From NCBI RefSeq assembly GCF_003675385.1, contig NZ_RCWZ01000004.1, positions 1,054,001 through 1,118,000 of the forward strand: a DNA stretch of 64,000 nt, in the 5' to 3' direction. Shown piece after piece: positions 1 to 8,356 of the stretch; positions within the stretch are counted from its first letter, which is position 1, and the number at the start of each line of letters is the position of its first letter. The position numbers were made by a program, and so were the translations under genes. The DNA is from Mucilaginibacter kameinonensis (GTDB lineage Bacteria; Bacteroidota; Bacteroidia; Sphingobacteriales; Sphingobacteriaceae). A model generated the notes under the pieces. That model did no database searches and was not told the origin of the DNA. It saw only the letters and a list, made by a program, of their open reading frames with translations.

Positions 1-2
1 AA

Positions 3-596
3 AACACCAACCTGGCATGGGCTTTCGACCGTTGGTTTCTCAATTTATTTCCGCGCAGCTCACCCTTCCTGTATAATGATGGCGGATATTCCACACTAAG
101 CTTCATTCCAACTTTAGGCACTATGATCCTCGGGCTTTTAGCCGGTGGGGTTTTAATGAATAATGCTCAAAGTGGCACAAAACTGAAATCGCTCATCATT
201 ACCGGCGTCAGTCTCATTGCCTTCGGGATTTTGCTACACCTGACAAACCTCAACCCAATAGTAAAAAGAATCTGGACTCCCGCCTGGGCAATTTTCAGCG
301 GAGGGATCTGTTTTTGCTTCCTGTCATTGCTTTATTTCATCGTTGATTTAAAAGAATACAAAAAGCCGTTATTCTTCCTTAAGGTAATCGGCATGAATTC
401 CATTGCGGCATACGTCATGTCAGACGGAGGCGTGCGTCAATACATAACAGATAATCTTTACATACATCTCGGGGCGGATTACGACCAGGTTTTCGGAATA
501 GCCTATGCTACACTCGTTAGTGGCGCTTTAGCACTGTTTGCACTATGGCTGATATTGTACTGGATGTACAAATCGGGGATATATATTAGAATTTGA
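3..596 (+). CDS. Membrane acyltransferase, DUF5009/HGSNAT-like, C-terminal part
   Basis: The reading frame is open from the window edge, so this is the 3' end of a longer gene; the Met at 123 is internal, because the in-frame sequence before it (NLAWAFDRWFLNLFPR) is family-like. The visible ~197 residues contain about five membrane helices with short loops. The pattern fits the COG4299/DUF5009 family of inner-membrane acyltransferases related to heparan-alpha-glucosaminide N-acetyltransferase. Bacteroidota carry many of these near glycan genes, where they are thought to acetylate sugars. The catalytic N-terminal part lies outside the window, so activity cannot be judged. The family call is moderately sure, the substrate unknown. 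Confidence 0.7.
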   Translation, partial: NTNLAWAFDRWFLNLFPRSSPFLYNDGGYSTLSFIPTLGTMILGLLAGGVLMNNAQSGTKLKSLIITGVSLIAFGILLHLTNLNPIVKRIWTPAWAIFSGGICFCFLSLLYFIVDLKEYKKPLFFLKVIGMNSIAAYVMSDGGVRQYITDNLYIHLGADYDQVFGIAYATLVSGALALFALWLILYWMYKSGIYIRI

Positions 597-729
597 CGTT
601 GAAAGACGTTTGAGCATCATCACCATATCTGGAAGGCTATGTTTATACATTTTCGTAACTGTGCTAAATTCGAGCCAATTAACCAAGCAACCGTCATTGC
701 TAAATGTATAGAATGAAATCGAGAAATAG

Positions 730-1209
730 CTATCGTGCTTTGACAGGATACTCGAAATCATAATAGCTAAAAATATCAAGATCCGTTAAGTCAGACGCTA
801 AAGTTCCCCACCTACTTCTATTTCCAAATCCGAAAAACCACTCATCTGTTTCTATCATTTTATCTTTCTCATCAAAGTTATCTTTACCTGATTTCTTTGA
901 TTTCCAGAAAAAGTTATAGGTGCCTAATATTTCTGTTTCTAATTGAATCTTAGCGGTGTCGAAGTCAAATTGCCTTAATAATTCCTCAAAATCCAAAATA
1001 AAAAGATCCCAATTATCTTCGATTGACTTATATGTGGCCCCGAAAGATATTACAGGGTCTTCATAATAAGTGTGTCGAGAAACTCCCAAACCGAACATTT
1101 CTGTTCTGAGTATCCCGGGGCCATCACCTAAGGAATTTATTACTGCTCTCGCCCTATCAAGGTTATTTTCAATAACAATTCTTCCAAATACAATTGATTG
1201 ATATCCCAT
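730..1209 (-). CDS. Hypothetical protein, 159 aa
   Basis: I do not recognise this protein. It starts MGYQSIVFGRIVIE, has no signal peptide or membrane helix, and is rich in acidic and aromatic residues (DNWDLFILDFEELLRQFDFD; WFFGFGNRSRWG). The composition looks like a small soluble cytoplasmic protein and is reminiscent of immunity-type or SMI1-like proteins, but no motif proves that and no toxin gene is adjacent. It is a lone gene between the acyltransferase on the other strand and tRNA-Asn on the same strand. The start at 1209 is the first ATG of the frame and gives a coherent N-terminus. Confidence 0.6.
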   Translation of the reverse strand: MGYQSIVFGRIVIENNLDRARAVINSLGDGPGILRTEMFGLGVSRHTYYEDPVISFGATYKSIEDNWDLFILDFEELLRQFDFDTAKIQLETEILGTYNFFWKSKKSGKDNFDEKDKMIETDEWFFGFGNRSRWGTLASDLTDLDIFSYYDFEYPVKAR

Positions 1210-1273
1210 ATTCTCTGTCTCTTTAAATCATAAATATATTACATCAGGTACTGTATAATTGAATCAATAACAA

Positions 1274-1305
1274 CAAAAAAAGCCCTGCAATTTATGCAAG
1301 GCTTT
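1274..1305 (-). terminator. Rho-independent terminator of tRNA-Asn
   Basis: An 11-base inverted repeat (1279-1289 with 1295-1305, core AAGCCTTGCA / TGCAGGGCTT read on the minus strand, one mismatch) is followed on the minus strand by a run of T. It sits just 3' of the tRNA. Confidence 0.75.
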
Positions 1306-1316
1306 ATATTTTTTAG

Positions 1317-1390
1317 CTCCTGAGGCTGGGCTCGAACCAGCGACCCTCTGATTAACAGTCAGATGCTCTAACCGGCTGAGCTACTCAGGA
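1317..1390 (-). tRNA. tRNA-Asn (GTT)
   Basis: Read on the minus strand, a 74-nt cloverleaf is visible: acceptor stem TCCTGAG / CTCAGGA with discriminator G, D-arm AGCTCAGCCGGTTAGAGC, anticodon stem TCTGA / TCAGA around loop CTGTTAA (anticodon GTT), and T-arm GCTGG TTCGAGC CCAGC. CCA is not encoded. An identical copy lies at 52040-52113. Confidence 0.97.
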
Positions 1391-1412
1391 GTGTTGTCCG
1401 GTTTGGAGTTTG

Positions 1413-1443
1413 CAAAAGTATAATTTTCATTGATATTTCACAA
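1413..1443 (-). promoter_or_regulatory. Promoter of tRNA-Asn
   Basis: On the minus strand a -7 element TACTTTTG (1420-1413) matches the Bacteroidota consensus TAnnTTTG, and a -33 TTG (1443-1441) lies exactly 20 bases upstream. The tRNA begins 22 bases past the -7 element. The same arrangement precedes the second tRNA-Asn. Confidence 0.75.
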
Positions 1444-1710
1444 TTTTATTCAATTTGTTATCGGGTAATATCTTAACATTATACAACCTCATCTATAACT
1501 CACTAATTAACAAGCCGAAACGTAAAAACCGTTATAAAAAAACGTAAAAACACGCTTGTATTAGCCATCAACGCCAATTACTTTTATAAAATACTCATTA
1601 TCAAAATAGTATTACAAAGCCGATATCCTGTTGACTGTTTACACCTCCTATTTTCACTGACACACGCTGGTTTAGCTCTGGTTTTACAATTTTTCTTAAA
1701 AGCCTAAATT

Positions 1711-4700
1711 ATGTTCAAATTTCCTGCTATAGGTAAAAACCAGGTGGTTGCTATTGTCACTTTCCTTACATTGATCATGTTAGGGCTAAGTTACTTTTAC
1801 ATATACATACCGGCTAACGAAAAAGTTGTGCAGGAGCGACGATTTCGATGTTTGCAAAATATCAACATTAATATTCATTCAAAAATTATAAATAGCACCT
1901 GGATGCTGAATAACTTCCTGAAAACCTTTCCTAATGATGATCAGCTGCAGGATTACCTTAGTAACTATCCTAAAACCAACTTTACCCTGCTCCCGGTGTC
2001 AAGCCGCCTTAGCGGGCCGCAGATAAGGCAACAACTGCAAGGAGGTAAAGTTAAATGGGTTGACAGTTCTGTTAGTATCCGCACAAATGTAGCGGTACAG
2101 CAGTTAACCATCTTCCTTAACAAAACAATAACTATAAGCGGGCCGACCGATACCTTAAAAATGCGCATGGGTATCCGGTATAACTTTGATCATTTTATTA
2201 AACCCCTGCTGGTGCCCGACGTTTTTGACAACTATATTGTTTTTGAAAGCGACGCCTCAGACAAAGGCAAAACCGACGATAATATCATTTATGAAACCTT
2301 CCCTTCGGGCTTAAGCTATCAATCAAAAGATTCACTATTAACCTTTAAAAATAAGGTAAGCAGCCCGGGGCTTCGTAAGCTGAGTATCGGAGGTAAAGAT
2401 TACAGAGCATTTTCACAACCGGTTAATCTTGATGGTAAAAACCAATTGATTGTTGTAGGCCTGGTGCCGGGAAAAAGCTATGACCAGGAGCGGAAGCGGC
2501 TACCGCTTGTTGTTGTGCTGTTGCTGTTAACATTCGCCACAGGCGCTATCGTATCATTGCCCTGGATAAAACTGTATCACACGGGCAATAAGGATAAACT
2601 CAATGCTGCTGATGGTATCGCCTCTGTACTGGTATCGATACTGATGATGGCGCTCATGTTTTTTGTGTTTATGTATTTTATACTTTTCGCCAATACGCAT
2701 GGTAAAATATCAGCGTCATCAACATCATTGGCCAATGGTATTTCAAACGCCTTATCAACCGAGTTGGAAAACGCGTATCAGACACTCAAAAATTTCGATT
2801 CGCAATCTCATCTGTTTGCCAATGATGATATCGCCAATTTGGGTAAATCAAATTTAAAGTTCAGAACCCTATCATCGCTGGATACAAATTATAAACCGTA
2901 CAGAGATCAACTAAATGCCTTTGCTAAACCAACCGCTTTAGAGGAGGCCTTTTGGATCGATTCGACCGGAAAAGAACTTCTTAACTGGAGCACCGATAGC
3001 GCGTTTACCCCTCGAAGCAACCTGGGCTGGCGCGATTATTTTAAAAAAATCAGGAGTAACAATACCTACAGTTTTAATGGCCATGAACTATATCTGGATC
3101 AAATTTTTTCTGTCACCAACGAAACCTTCAGATCTGTACTGGCTATAAAATCAACGTCAAAACTAAGTCAGCCGGCGGCTGTGGCAGCTATGACGTTTAC
3201 GATGAAAAGCTTAGACCATGTTACAACGCCCGATGGCTACCAGTTTGCCATTATTAACAACAATGGAAAGGTATTGTACCATAGCATCACCAACAGAAAT
3301 TTAAACGAGAACCTGAAAAATGAATTTGCTGATAGTACCAGCCTGGTAAGCTGCCTGGAAGCAAAATCAGACACCGGTTTTACCGCAACCTATTATGGGC
3401 GCGAACTCAATATTAAAATTAAGCCGGTAAAAGGTCTGCCTTATTTTGTAATAATTTTTGAAAGCCAGGAGTATAATGATAATCGGGATATGCAGGCCTA
3501 TGCCTTCACCATAGCCATGTTGATATTTCTGCTGCTATTTCTCATCACACAGTTCGCCATAGTATTTTTTGTATCCGCCAAACGGTCGTTTTTTAAGAAG
3601 CAACTCTTTGAAACCTCATGGATAGGGCCAAAGAGATGTTTTCACAGGCAATACAATCTTATTATAGTTATCAATATAGTAGTTATTATATGTATGCTCG
3701 CAAGTATCGATCAGAATTCATTCCTTAAATCACTGTACCTCATCCTTTTTTCCATCACTTTCATAGGCATTTACCCCAACGTTTTATTTGCTATTGATTA
3801 CGGCAGAAACCAAAGCTATAATCTGAATTTTAAGCTATATGCTATTGCATGGCTGCTTGCATTTATTCTGCTGGTTGACGGGGCCGCGCTTACTACACTT
3901 ACGGCATACCACTTATATATGCTTTTTTTATATGAAGCAGGATTAATCTTCTTCGCGCTTATAGTTACCTCAGCCATTTATATCAGGCCGCTTAGTAACT
4001 GGTTAATGAGCAAAACCCAGCAACATTTTTTCCAATTGTTTATAACCATCAAATCGCTAAAAAAAACAGAAACCTCTTTCTGGACCTATACCCACAGCTT
4101 TGCATTTATGGCTACTACGCGCCTGGTTATAACCAGCGGCATCCCTGTGGCCTTCTTTTTTATATATGCCTCTAATTACGAACAGAATTTAGAGACCCGG
4201 TATAAACACTTCCACTTTGCTAAAGATCTGGTTCAAAAAATGCCGAAGAATACCATTGAGCAAGGCAAGCTCCCCGTTGGTGCATACATTGATAGTTCGT
4301 TCATCAATAATTATGGCATAGTTTCGGATCAAAAGCTAATTGACAGCGTTAAACAATACGGGCGGTATTTTAAAGAAGACTTCCTGACTGTGCAATTATT
4401 GAATGCTTTTAAACTGCAGGTAAAAGATATCGAAATAAGAAGCAGTAACATGGTTTATGCCAATGTAGGTTCCGATACTTTTTTCAACAAGCTTACCAAC
4501 ACAAATGACATATCAACAAATACGATTTACAAACTGACCGAACGCTCGTTCCTCGGCCTCGGTTCGGCTGCCCTTGGCTATCATCCCTCATTTGAGGCTA
4601 TATTTGATTTACATTATTTGATACCGGTGATTCTACTCAGCCTTTTGGTTGTTGGTTTCTTTTACATGATCCATAATGTGATAAGAAAATTATTCGCTTT

Positions 4701-6039
4701 AGGGCTCCCCTCGCAGGATGGCTGGCGGGAAATGGATGAACAATTGCTGCTTGATGATAAACTTAACTCCCTGTTGTTAATAGTTGGGCCTCCGGGTTCA
4801 GGCAAACTAAAGAACATCCAGAATAAAATAAAAAGCAGGTTATTTAAAGACAAACACGGTAAACCCTTATTGTACAGTGAGGGCACCAGGCCCGACGATA
4901 ATGTATTCGTAGCTGATATGATCAGGATTCCGACAGAAAATGATGATGAGGATTGGAAAAAATGCAAAGCAGATGCTTTAAAAAAAAGCAACAAACTTGT
5001 TATCATAAACCACTTCGAGTACAACATTAAAGACTCACAGACCAACAGCATAAAGCTCAATTTTCTGGAATCGTTGATGTTACAGGGTAAAAGTAAGATC
5101 ATGATCATATCAACGGTGCACCCGCTTACTTTCCTTGATTCATTTACAGAGGAGCAAAGAAAAAACAATGCTGATAAAGCGCAAACCGCGGGCACTGCAA
5201 GTGCCGATTCATCTAAACGCGACGGCAATGTATCAGAAAGTGAACTGGAACGCTGGCATGTATTGTTAGGGCATTTCCGGATCATTATACAGCCATTGCA
5301 GGGCACAGGTGTACGGTTGCGGAAGAAAAAGAAAAACGCCGTTACAAGGGTACGCAGCAAAGCATCTGAGAGAGAATGGCGTCTGCATTTTGCGCGCCGG
5401 GTAAAACTAAAAGCAACGCCCACTGCGCCACATTTACCAAAGAATATCAAGAACTTAAGGCACAGCATTACAGAGGAAACACGATATACCCACTACTTGC
5501 ACGATATGAAAGAAAAAGCGATGGACACCCTACCATTGCTCAATGATGAAGGCATAGGCATTGCAACCGATACCCTGATTTTTAAAATGCAGATCAGTTC
5601 GCATTATTTTTATACTTATATCTGGCAGTCGCTCACCAAGGAAGAGAAATTTTTGCTTTATGACCTGGCCGAAGATGGCTTGGTTAATCCTTACGATGAT
5701 TATAACCTGAGCATGCTGATATACAAAGGACTGATCACCAGGAGCCAGGGCACCCTGATGCTGTTTAACAAAGGGTTCCGTAATTATATCCTGACCGCTA
5801 TTGGCAACAGCGAGGTTGAACGCATCAAGGCCCAGGTAAAAGATACCGGTAACTGGAGCAGCCTGAAGGTGCCATTGAACCTATCGATAATAGGCATATT
5901 GATCTTCCTGATCGTATCGCAACAGGAAGCTTATAGTCAAATATTAACTTACATTACTGCACTTGGCGCCGGCATACCTGCTGTGTTAAAAGTGCTTTCT
6001 ATGCTTGGTAGCAATAGTAATACTCAGAAAACTGCTTGA
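1711..6039 (+). CDS. Large polytopic membrane protein with Cache-like sensor regions and a P-loop NTPase-like domain
   Basis: This 1442-residue protein has an N-terminal helix (about 10-33), a periplasmic domain (34-262), two helices (about 265-327), and a second periplasmic domain (about 330-595). The second domain has the W/R-DYF pattern of dCache sensors (GWRDYFKKI near 436). A bundle of about six helices follows (596-840), then another extracytoplasmic stretch and a helix near 967-990. A Walker A motif GPPGSGK is at 1026-1032, with a Walker B-like strand LVIINHFE (1096-1103) lacking the usual Asp. Residues about 1280-1370 look like a winged helix as in STAND ATPases. The C-terminus has one or two further helices. 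I cannot name a characterised homologue. A sensor that couples a periplasmic ligand to a cytoplasmic NTPase is inference. The 267 bases upstream of the start, beyond the tRNA promoter, show no clear element. Confidence 0.8.
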   Translation: MFKFPAIGKNQVVAIVTFLTLIMLGLSYFYIYIPANEKVVQERRFRCLQNININIHSKIINSTWMLNNFLKTFPNDDQLQDYLSNYPKTNFTLLPVSSRLSGPQIRQQLQGGKVKWVDSSVSIRTNVAVQQLTIFLNKTITISGPTDTLKMRMGIRYNFDHFIKPLLVPDVFDNYIVFESDASDKGKTDDNIIYETFPSGLSYQSKDSLLTFKNKVSSPGLRKLSIGGKDYRAFSQPVNLDGKNQLIVVGLVPGKSYDQERKRLPLVVVLLLLTFATGAIVSLPWIKLYHTGNKDKLNAADGIASVLVSILMMALMFFVFMYFILFANTHGKISASSTSLANGISNALSTELENAYQTLKNFDSQSHLFANDDIANLGKSNLKFRTLSSLDTNYKPYRDQLNAFAKPTALEEAFWIDSTGKELLNWSTDSAFTPRSNLGWRDYFKKIRSNNTYSFNGHELYLDQIFSVTNETFRSVLAIKSTSKLSQPAAVAAMTFTMKSLDHVTTPDGYQFAIINNNGKVLYHSITNRNLNENLKNEFADSTSLVSCLEAKSDTGFTATYYGRELNIKIKPVKGLPYFVIIFESQEYNDNRDMQAYAFTIAMLIFLLLFLITQFAIVFFVSAKRSFFKKQLFETSWIGPKRCFHRQYNLIIVINIVVIICMLASIDQNSFLKSLYLILFSITFIGIYPNVLFAIDYGRNQSYNLNFKLYAIAWLLAFILLVDGAALTTLTAYHLYMLFLYEAGLIFFALIVTSAIYIRPLSNWLMSKTQQHFFQLFITIKSLKKTETSFWTYTHSFAFMATTRLVITSGIPVAFFFIYASNYEQNLETRYKHFHFAKDLVQKMPKNTIEQGKLPVGAYIDSSFINNYGIVSDQKLIDSVKQYGRYFKEDFLTVQLLNAFKLQVKDIEIRSSNMVYANVGSDTFFNKLTNTNDISTNTIYKLTERSFLGLGSAALGYHPSFEAIFDLHYLIPVILLSLLVVGFFYMIHNVIRKLFALGLPSQDGWREMDEQLLLDDKLNSLLLIVGPPGSGKLKNIQNKIKSRLFKDKHGKPLLYSEGTRPDDNVFVADMIRIPTENDDEDWKKCKADALKKSNKLVIINHFEYNIKDSQTNSIKLNFLESLMLQGKSKIMIISTVHPLTFLDSFTEEQRKNNADKAQTAGTASADSSKRDGNVSESELERWHVLLGHFRIIIQPLQGTGVRLRKKKKNAVTRVRSKASEREWRLHFARRVKLKATPTAPHLPKNIKNLRHSITEETRYTHYLHDMKEKAMDTLPLLNDEGIGIATDTLIFKMQISSHYFYTYIWQSLTKEEKFLLYDLAEDGLVNPYDDYNLSMLIYKGLITRSQGTLMLFNKGFRNYILTAIGNSEVERIKAQVKDTGNWSSLKVPLNLSIIGILIFLIVSQQEAYSQILTYITALGAGIPAVLKVLSMLGSNSNTQKTA

Positions 6040-6179
6040 GGTTTAGCAAGTCTGTTAATACCTATCATTTTTTGCCGCAAATCACCTCTTGTTAGTCGTG
6101 ATTACACCCGCCCTGTTACAAGGCCTTTAATGATCTTTGTTATGAACAAAACAACGATCATTTATTAAAAACTATTTAT

Positions 6180-6746
6180 ATGAGAAAGTTAAAATTACAG
6201 ATACAGATAAGCATTGATGGTTTTGCAGCCGGTCCAAACGGCGAAAACGACTGGGTATTTCTTTCCGGCGGAGATGAAGCCGGTCTTCAAAAAATAGTAG
6301 ATCTGGCCGACAGCAGCGATACCCTTTTGCTGGGCAGCAAGCTGGCCAAATCGGGATTCATGGATCACTGGAAAAATGTAGCCGATAATCAACCCGATGG
6401 CCCTCAGCGAACTTTAGGGCAATTGATTGTAAATATGCGTAAAGTTGTTTTTAGCAGTACGGAAACTGCTGTAAAGGGTGATAATGTAGAAGTTGAAAAC
6501 GGAGACCTTGCTACCGTTGTAAAGGCACTCAAAAACCAGCCCGGCAAAGACATCCTTGTTTACGGGGGCATCGATTTTGTGAGCTCATTAATCAGCCTAA
6601 ACCTTATCGACGAATATTTTATTTTCACATGTCCGGTTGCCATCGGAAGCGGACTATCCATATTTAAGGAGAGAAAGATTCTAAAATTGGAAAGCTCAGT
6701 AGCTTACAACAACGGGAAGGTGCTTAATAAATACCTACCGGTATAG
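6180..6746 (+). CDS. Dihydrofolate reductase family protein (RibD C-terminal-like)
   Basis: The 188-residue soluble protein starts MRKLKLQIQISIDGFAAGP, the typical first strand of the RibD_C/DHFR-like fold (xxSxDGxxAGP), and continues with an NDW motif and LLLGSKLAKSGF where the family has its NADPH-binding segment. The later ILVYGGIDFVSSLI matches the conserved glycine-rich strand. Members are small NADPH-dependent reductases of unknown substrate, not necessarily in folate or riboflavin synthesis. It stands alone, 140 bases after the large membrane gene, and ends in a shared bidirectional terminator. Confidence 0.85.
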   Translation: MRKLKLQIQISIDGFAAGPNGENDWVFLSGGDEAGLQKIVDLADSSDTLLLGSKLAKSGFMDHWKNVADNQPDGPQRTLGQLIVNMRKVVFSSTETAVKGDNVEVENGDLATVVKALKNQPGKDILVYGGIDFVSSLISLNLIDEYFIFTCPVAIGSGLSIFKERKILKLESSVAYNNGKVLNKYLPV

Positions 6747-6759
6747 GCTGACAAAAAGA

Positions 6760-6796
6760 AAAGCCGGTGTATCTTTTCAAGAAACACCGGCTTTTT
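6760..6796. terminator. Bidirectional terminator between convergent genes
   Basis: A perfect 11-base inverted repeat AAAGCCGGTGT (6760-6770) / ACACCGGCTTT (6784-6794) is flanked by A-rich sequence on the left and T on the right. It can end both the plus-strand reductase and the minus-strand fructan operon. Confidence 0.85.
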
Positions 6797-6813
6797 ACAG
6801 GAAACGATCTGTA

Positions 6814-8337
6814 TTACTTTACATCGTTATTCAAATTCCACAATTTTAAGTTTTTAATAGCCGCCTCGCCATCGGCAAAGGCCGATAAACCTGTCGCTTC
6901 TTTATCCGGGTAGATCATTGTTGAAATTACTTTCTCACCATCGTTGCCAAATACTTCCAGCGAAGACCTGTCAACCAAGACCTTGATCTTAACAATTCCG
7001 CCGGTTATACTCATCGGAGCTGTTTGCACCAGGTTTTCGGGCGATTTATTATTCTTTTCGGAGCCGGTGCAGTCAACAAAGAGTTGTCGCTTTTCGGCAT
7101 CATAGCCTACTACCACCTTTTTATCGGTACCAGCTTTTTCAACCACATTAAATCCAACCTTTTTGGCGTTTTTAATATCAAACTCCGCATCTATCCAGTA
7201 TGCATTACCATCGCCTGGAAGTTTCAAACCAGAATTGCCAATAGAAGCATTCCTTTTTTCAACAGGCTTTCCTTTTGCATATTTAGGCAAAGCTTTGGTT
7301 ACAAACACCGATGGCAGCTGGTTAAGCACCAATCCTTCACTTGTAGTTTTTAAAGAAAGGTCATGCGGGATAGACATCTGGCCTTTCCATGGGTAAGTTT
7401 CCTGTCTTCCGTTTTGCAGCCAGCCTAACAGGATCTTTTTGTTTTGAGGGGCATCACGCCAGGCTATGGCCGCGTAAAATGCATCGCCATAATCCGTTTT
7501 TAAAATTTTGCTGTTATCGTTGATGTTTTTGAAAGTTGTACCGTCAAAATCGCCTACAAAATACTGGATCAGCGGACCATGCTCGCCTCCCAGCGATACA
7601 AAGAGCACCCACTTGATATTAGCCGGATTACCATCAACTACCAACGGAAGTATAGACGGACATTCCCATCCGTTTTTGGTAAAGCCTGCCGGACCAAAAT
7701 CACTTAGCTTAGTCCAATCCTTCAGGTTTTTTGAGCCGTAAAACCTAACCATATGTTCATCAACCATCGAAACGGTCATTACCCATTGTTTTGACTCCTC
7801 GTGCCAGAACACATTCGGGTCACGAAAATCATGCATATTCAAATCGATGACCGGGTTTTTAGCATACTGCTTGTAGCTTAAACCGCCATCGTTACTATAG
7901 GCGATAAATTGCGATTCCTTTTTCTGCTTAGGTTGATCGGCAGTGAAAATGGCTACCAATGGCGGTTTTCCGTTTACGCCAAAACCACTGGTATTATTTT
8001 TATCCAATACTGCCGAACCTGAATAGATCCAGGTAGTTGTGTCTTTTGTAACCACTTCGGGAATGGCAACGGGCAAATGTTTCCAGCTGATCAGGTCCTT
8101 ACTGGTGGCATGCCCCCAGCTCATGTGGCCCCATTTGTTTTCGAATGGGTTATGCTGGTAGTATAAATTGAATTCTCCGTTTAAAAATATCAGGCCGTTA
8201 GGGTCATTTGTCCAGTTGTTTTGTGGCGTAAAGTGATATGTCGGTCGCCATTGCGGAGTTGGCACTCCCTCCTCCTGGGCAAAGGCGCTGCCTGTCATCG
8301 TGATTAATCCCAGGCATAATAATTTAGCTTTATTCAT
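6814..8337 (-). CDS. Glycoside hydrolase family 32 (fructanase: levanase/inulinase/invertase)
   Basis: Hydrolyses beta-fructosyl bonds. All three GH32 signatures are visible: NWTNDPNG with the nucleophile Asp45, FRDPNVFW with the transition-state stabiliser Asp173, and WECPSI with the acid/base Glu225. A five-bladed propeller is followed by the C-terminal beta-sandwich (about 350-500, SSLEVFGNDGE typical of the family). A cleavable signal peptide (about 1-20, ending SAFA) indicates export to periplasm or surface; there is no lipobox. It is the last gene of the fructan operon, 19 bases after the GH172 gene. Whether it acts exo or endo, on levan or inulin, cannot be read from the sequence. Confidence 0.95.
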   Translation of the reverse strand: MNKAKLLCLGLITMTGSAFAQEEGVPTPQWRPTYHFTPQNNWTNDPNGLIFLNGEFNLYYQHNPFENKWGHMSWGHATSKDLISWKHLPVAIPEVVTKDTTTWIYSGSAVLDKNNTSGFGVNGKPPLVAIFTADQPKQKKESQFIAYSNDGGLSYKQYAKNPVIDLNMHDFRDPNVFWHEESKQWVMTVSMVDEHMVRFYGSKNLKDWTKLSDFGPAGFTKNGWECPSILPLVVDGNPANIKWVLFVSLGGEHGPLIQYFVGDFDGTTFKNINDNSKILKTDYGDAFYAAIAWRDAPQNKKILLGWLQNGRQETYPWKGQMSIPHDLSLKTTSEGLVLNQLPSVFVTKALPKYAKGKPVEKRNASIGNSGLKLPGDGNAYWIDAEFDIKNAKKVGFNVVEKAGTDKKVVVGYDAEKRQLFVDCTGSEKNNKSPENLVQTAPMSITGGIVKIKVLVDRSSLEVFGNDGEKVISTMIYPDKEATGLSAFADGEAAIKNLKLWNLNNDVK

Positions 8338-8356
8338 ATACTATAATTTATCTTGG

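Noticed and set aside
123..596. A complete small membrane protein starting at the ATG at 123
   Set aside because: The frame is open to the window edge and the upstream codons encode family-like sequence, so this is the end of a longer gene.
4662..5468. 268-codon open frame on the minus strand
   Set aside because: It lies wholly inside the large membrane-protein gene, has the low-complexity Ser/Leu/Phe-rich composition of an antisense shadow, and has no start context or homologous motif.
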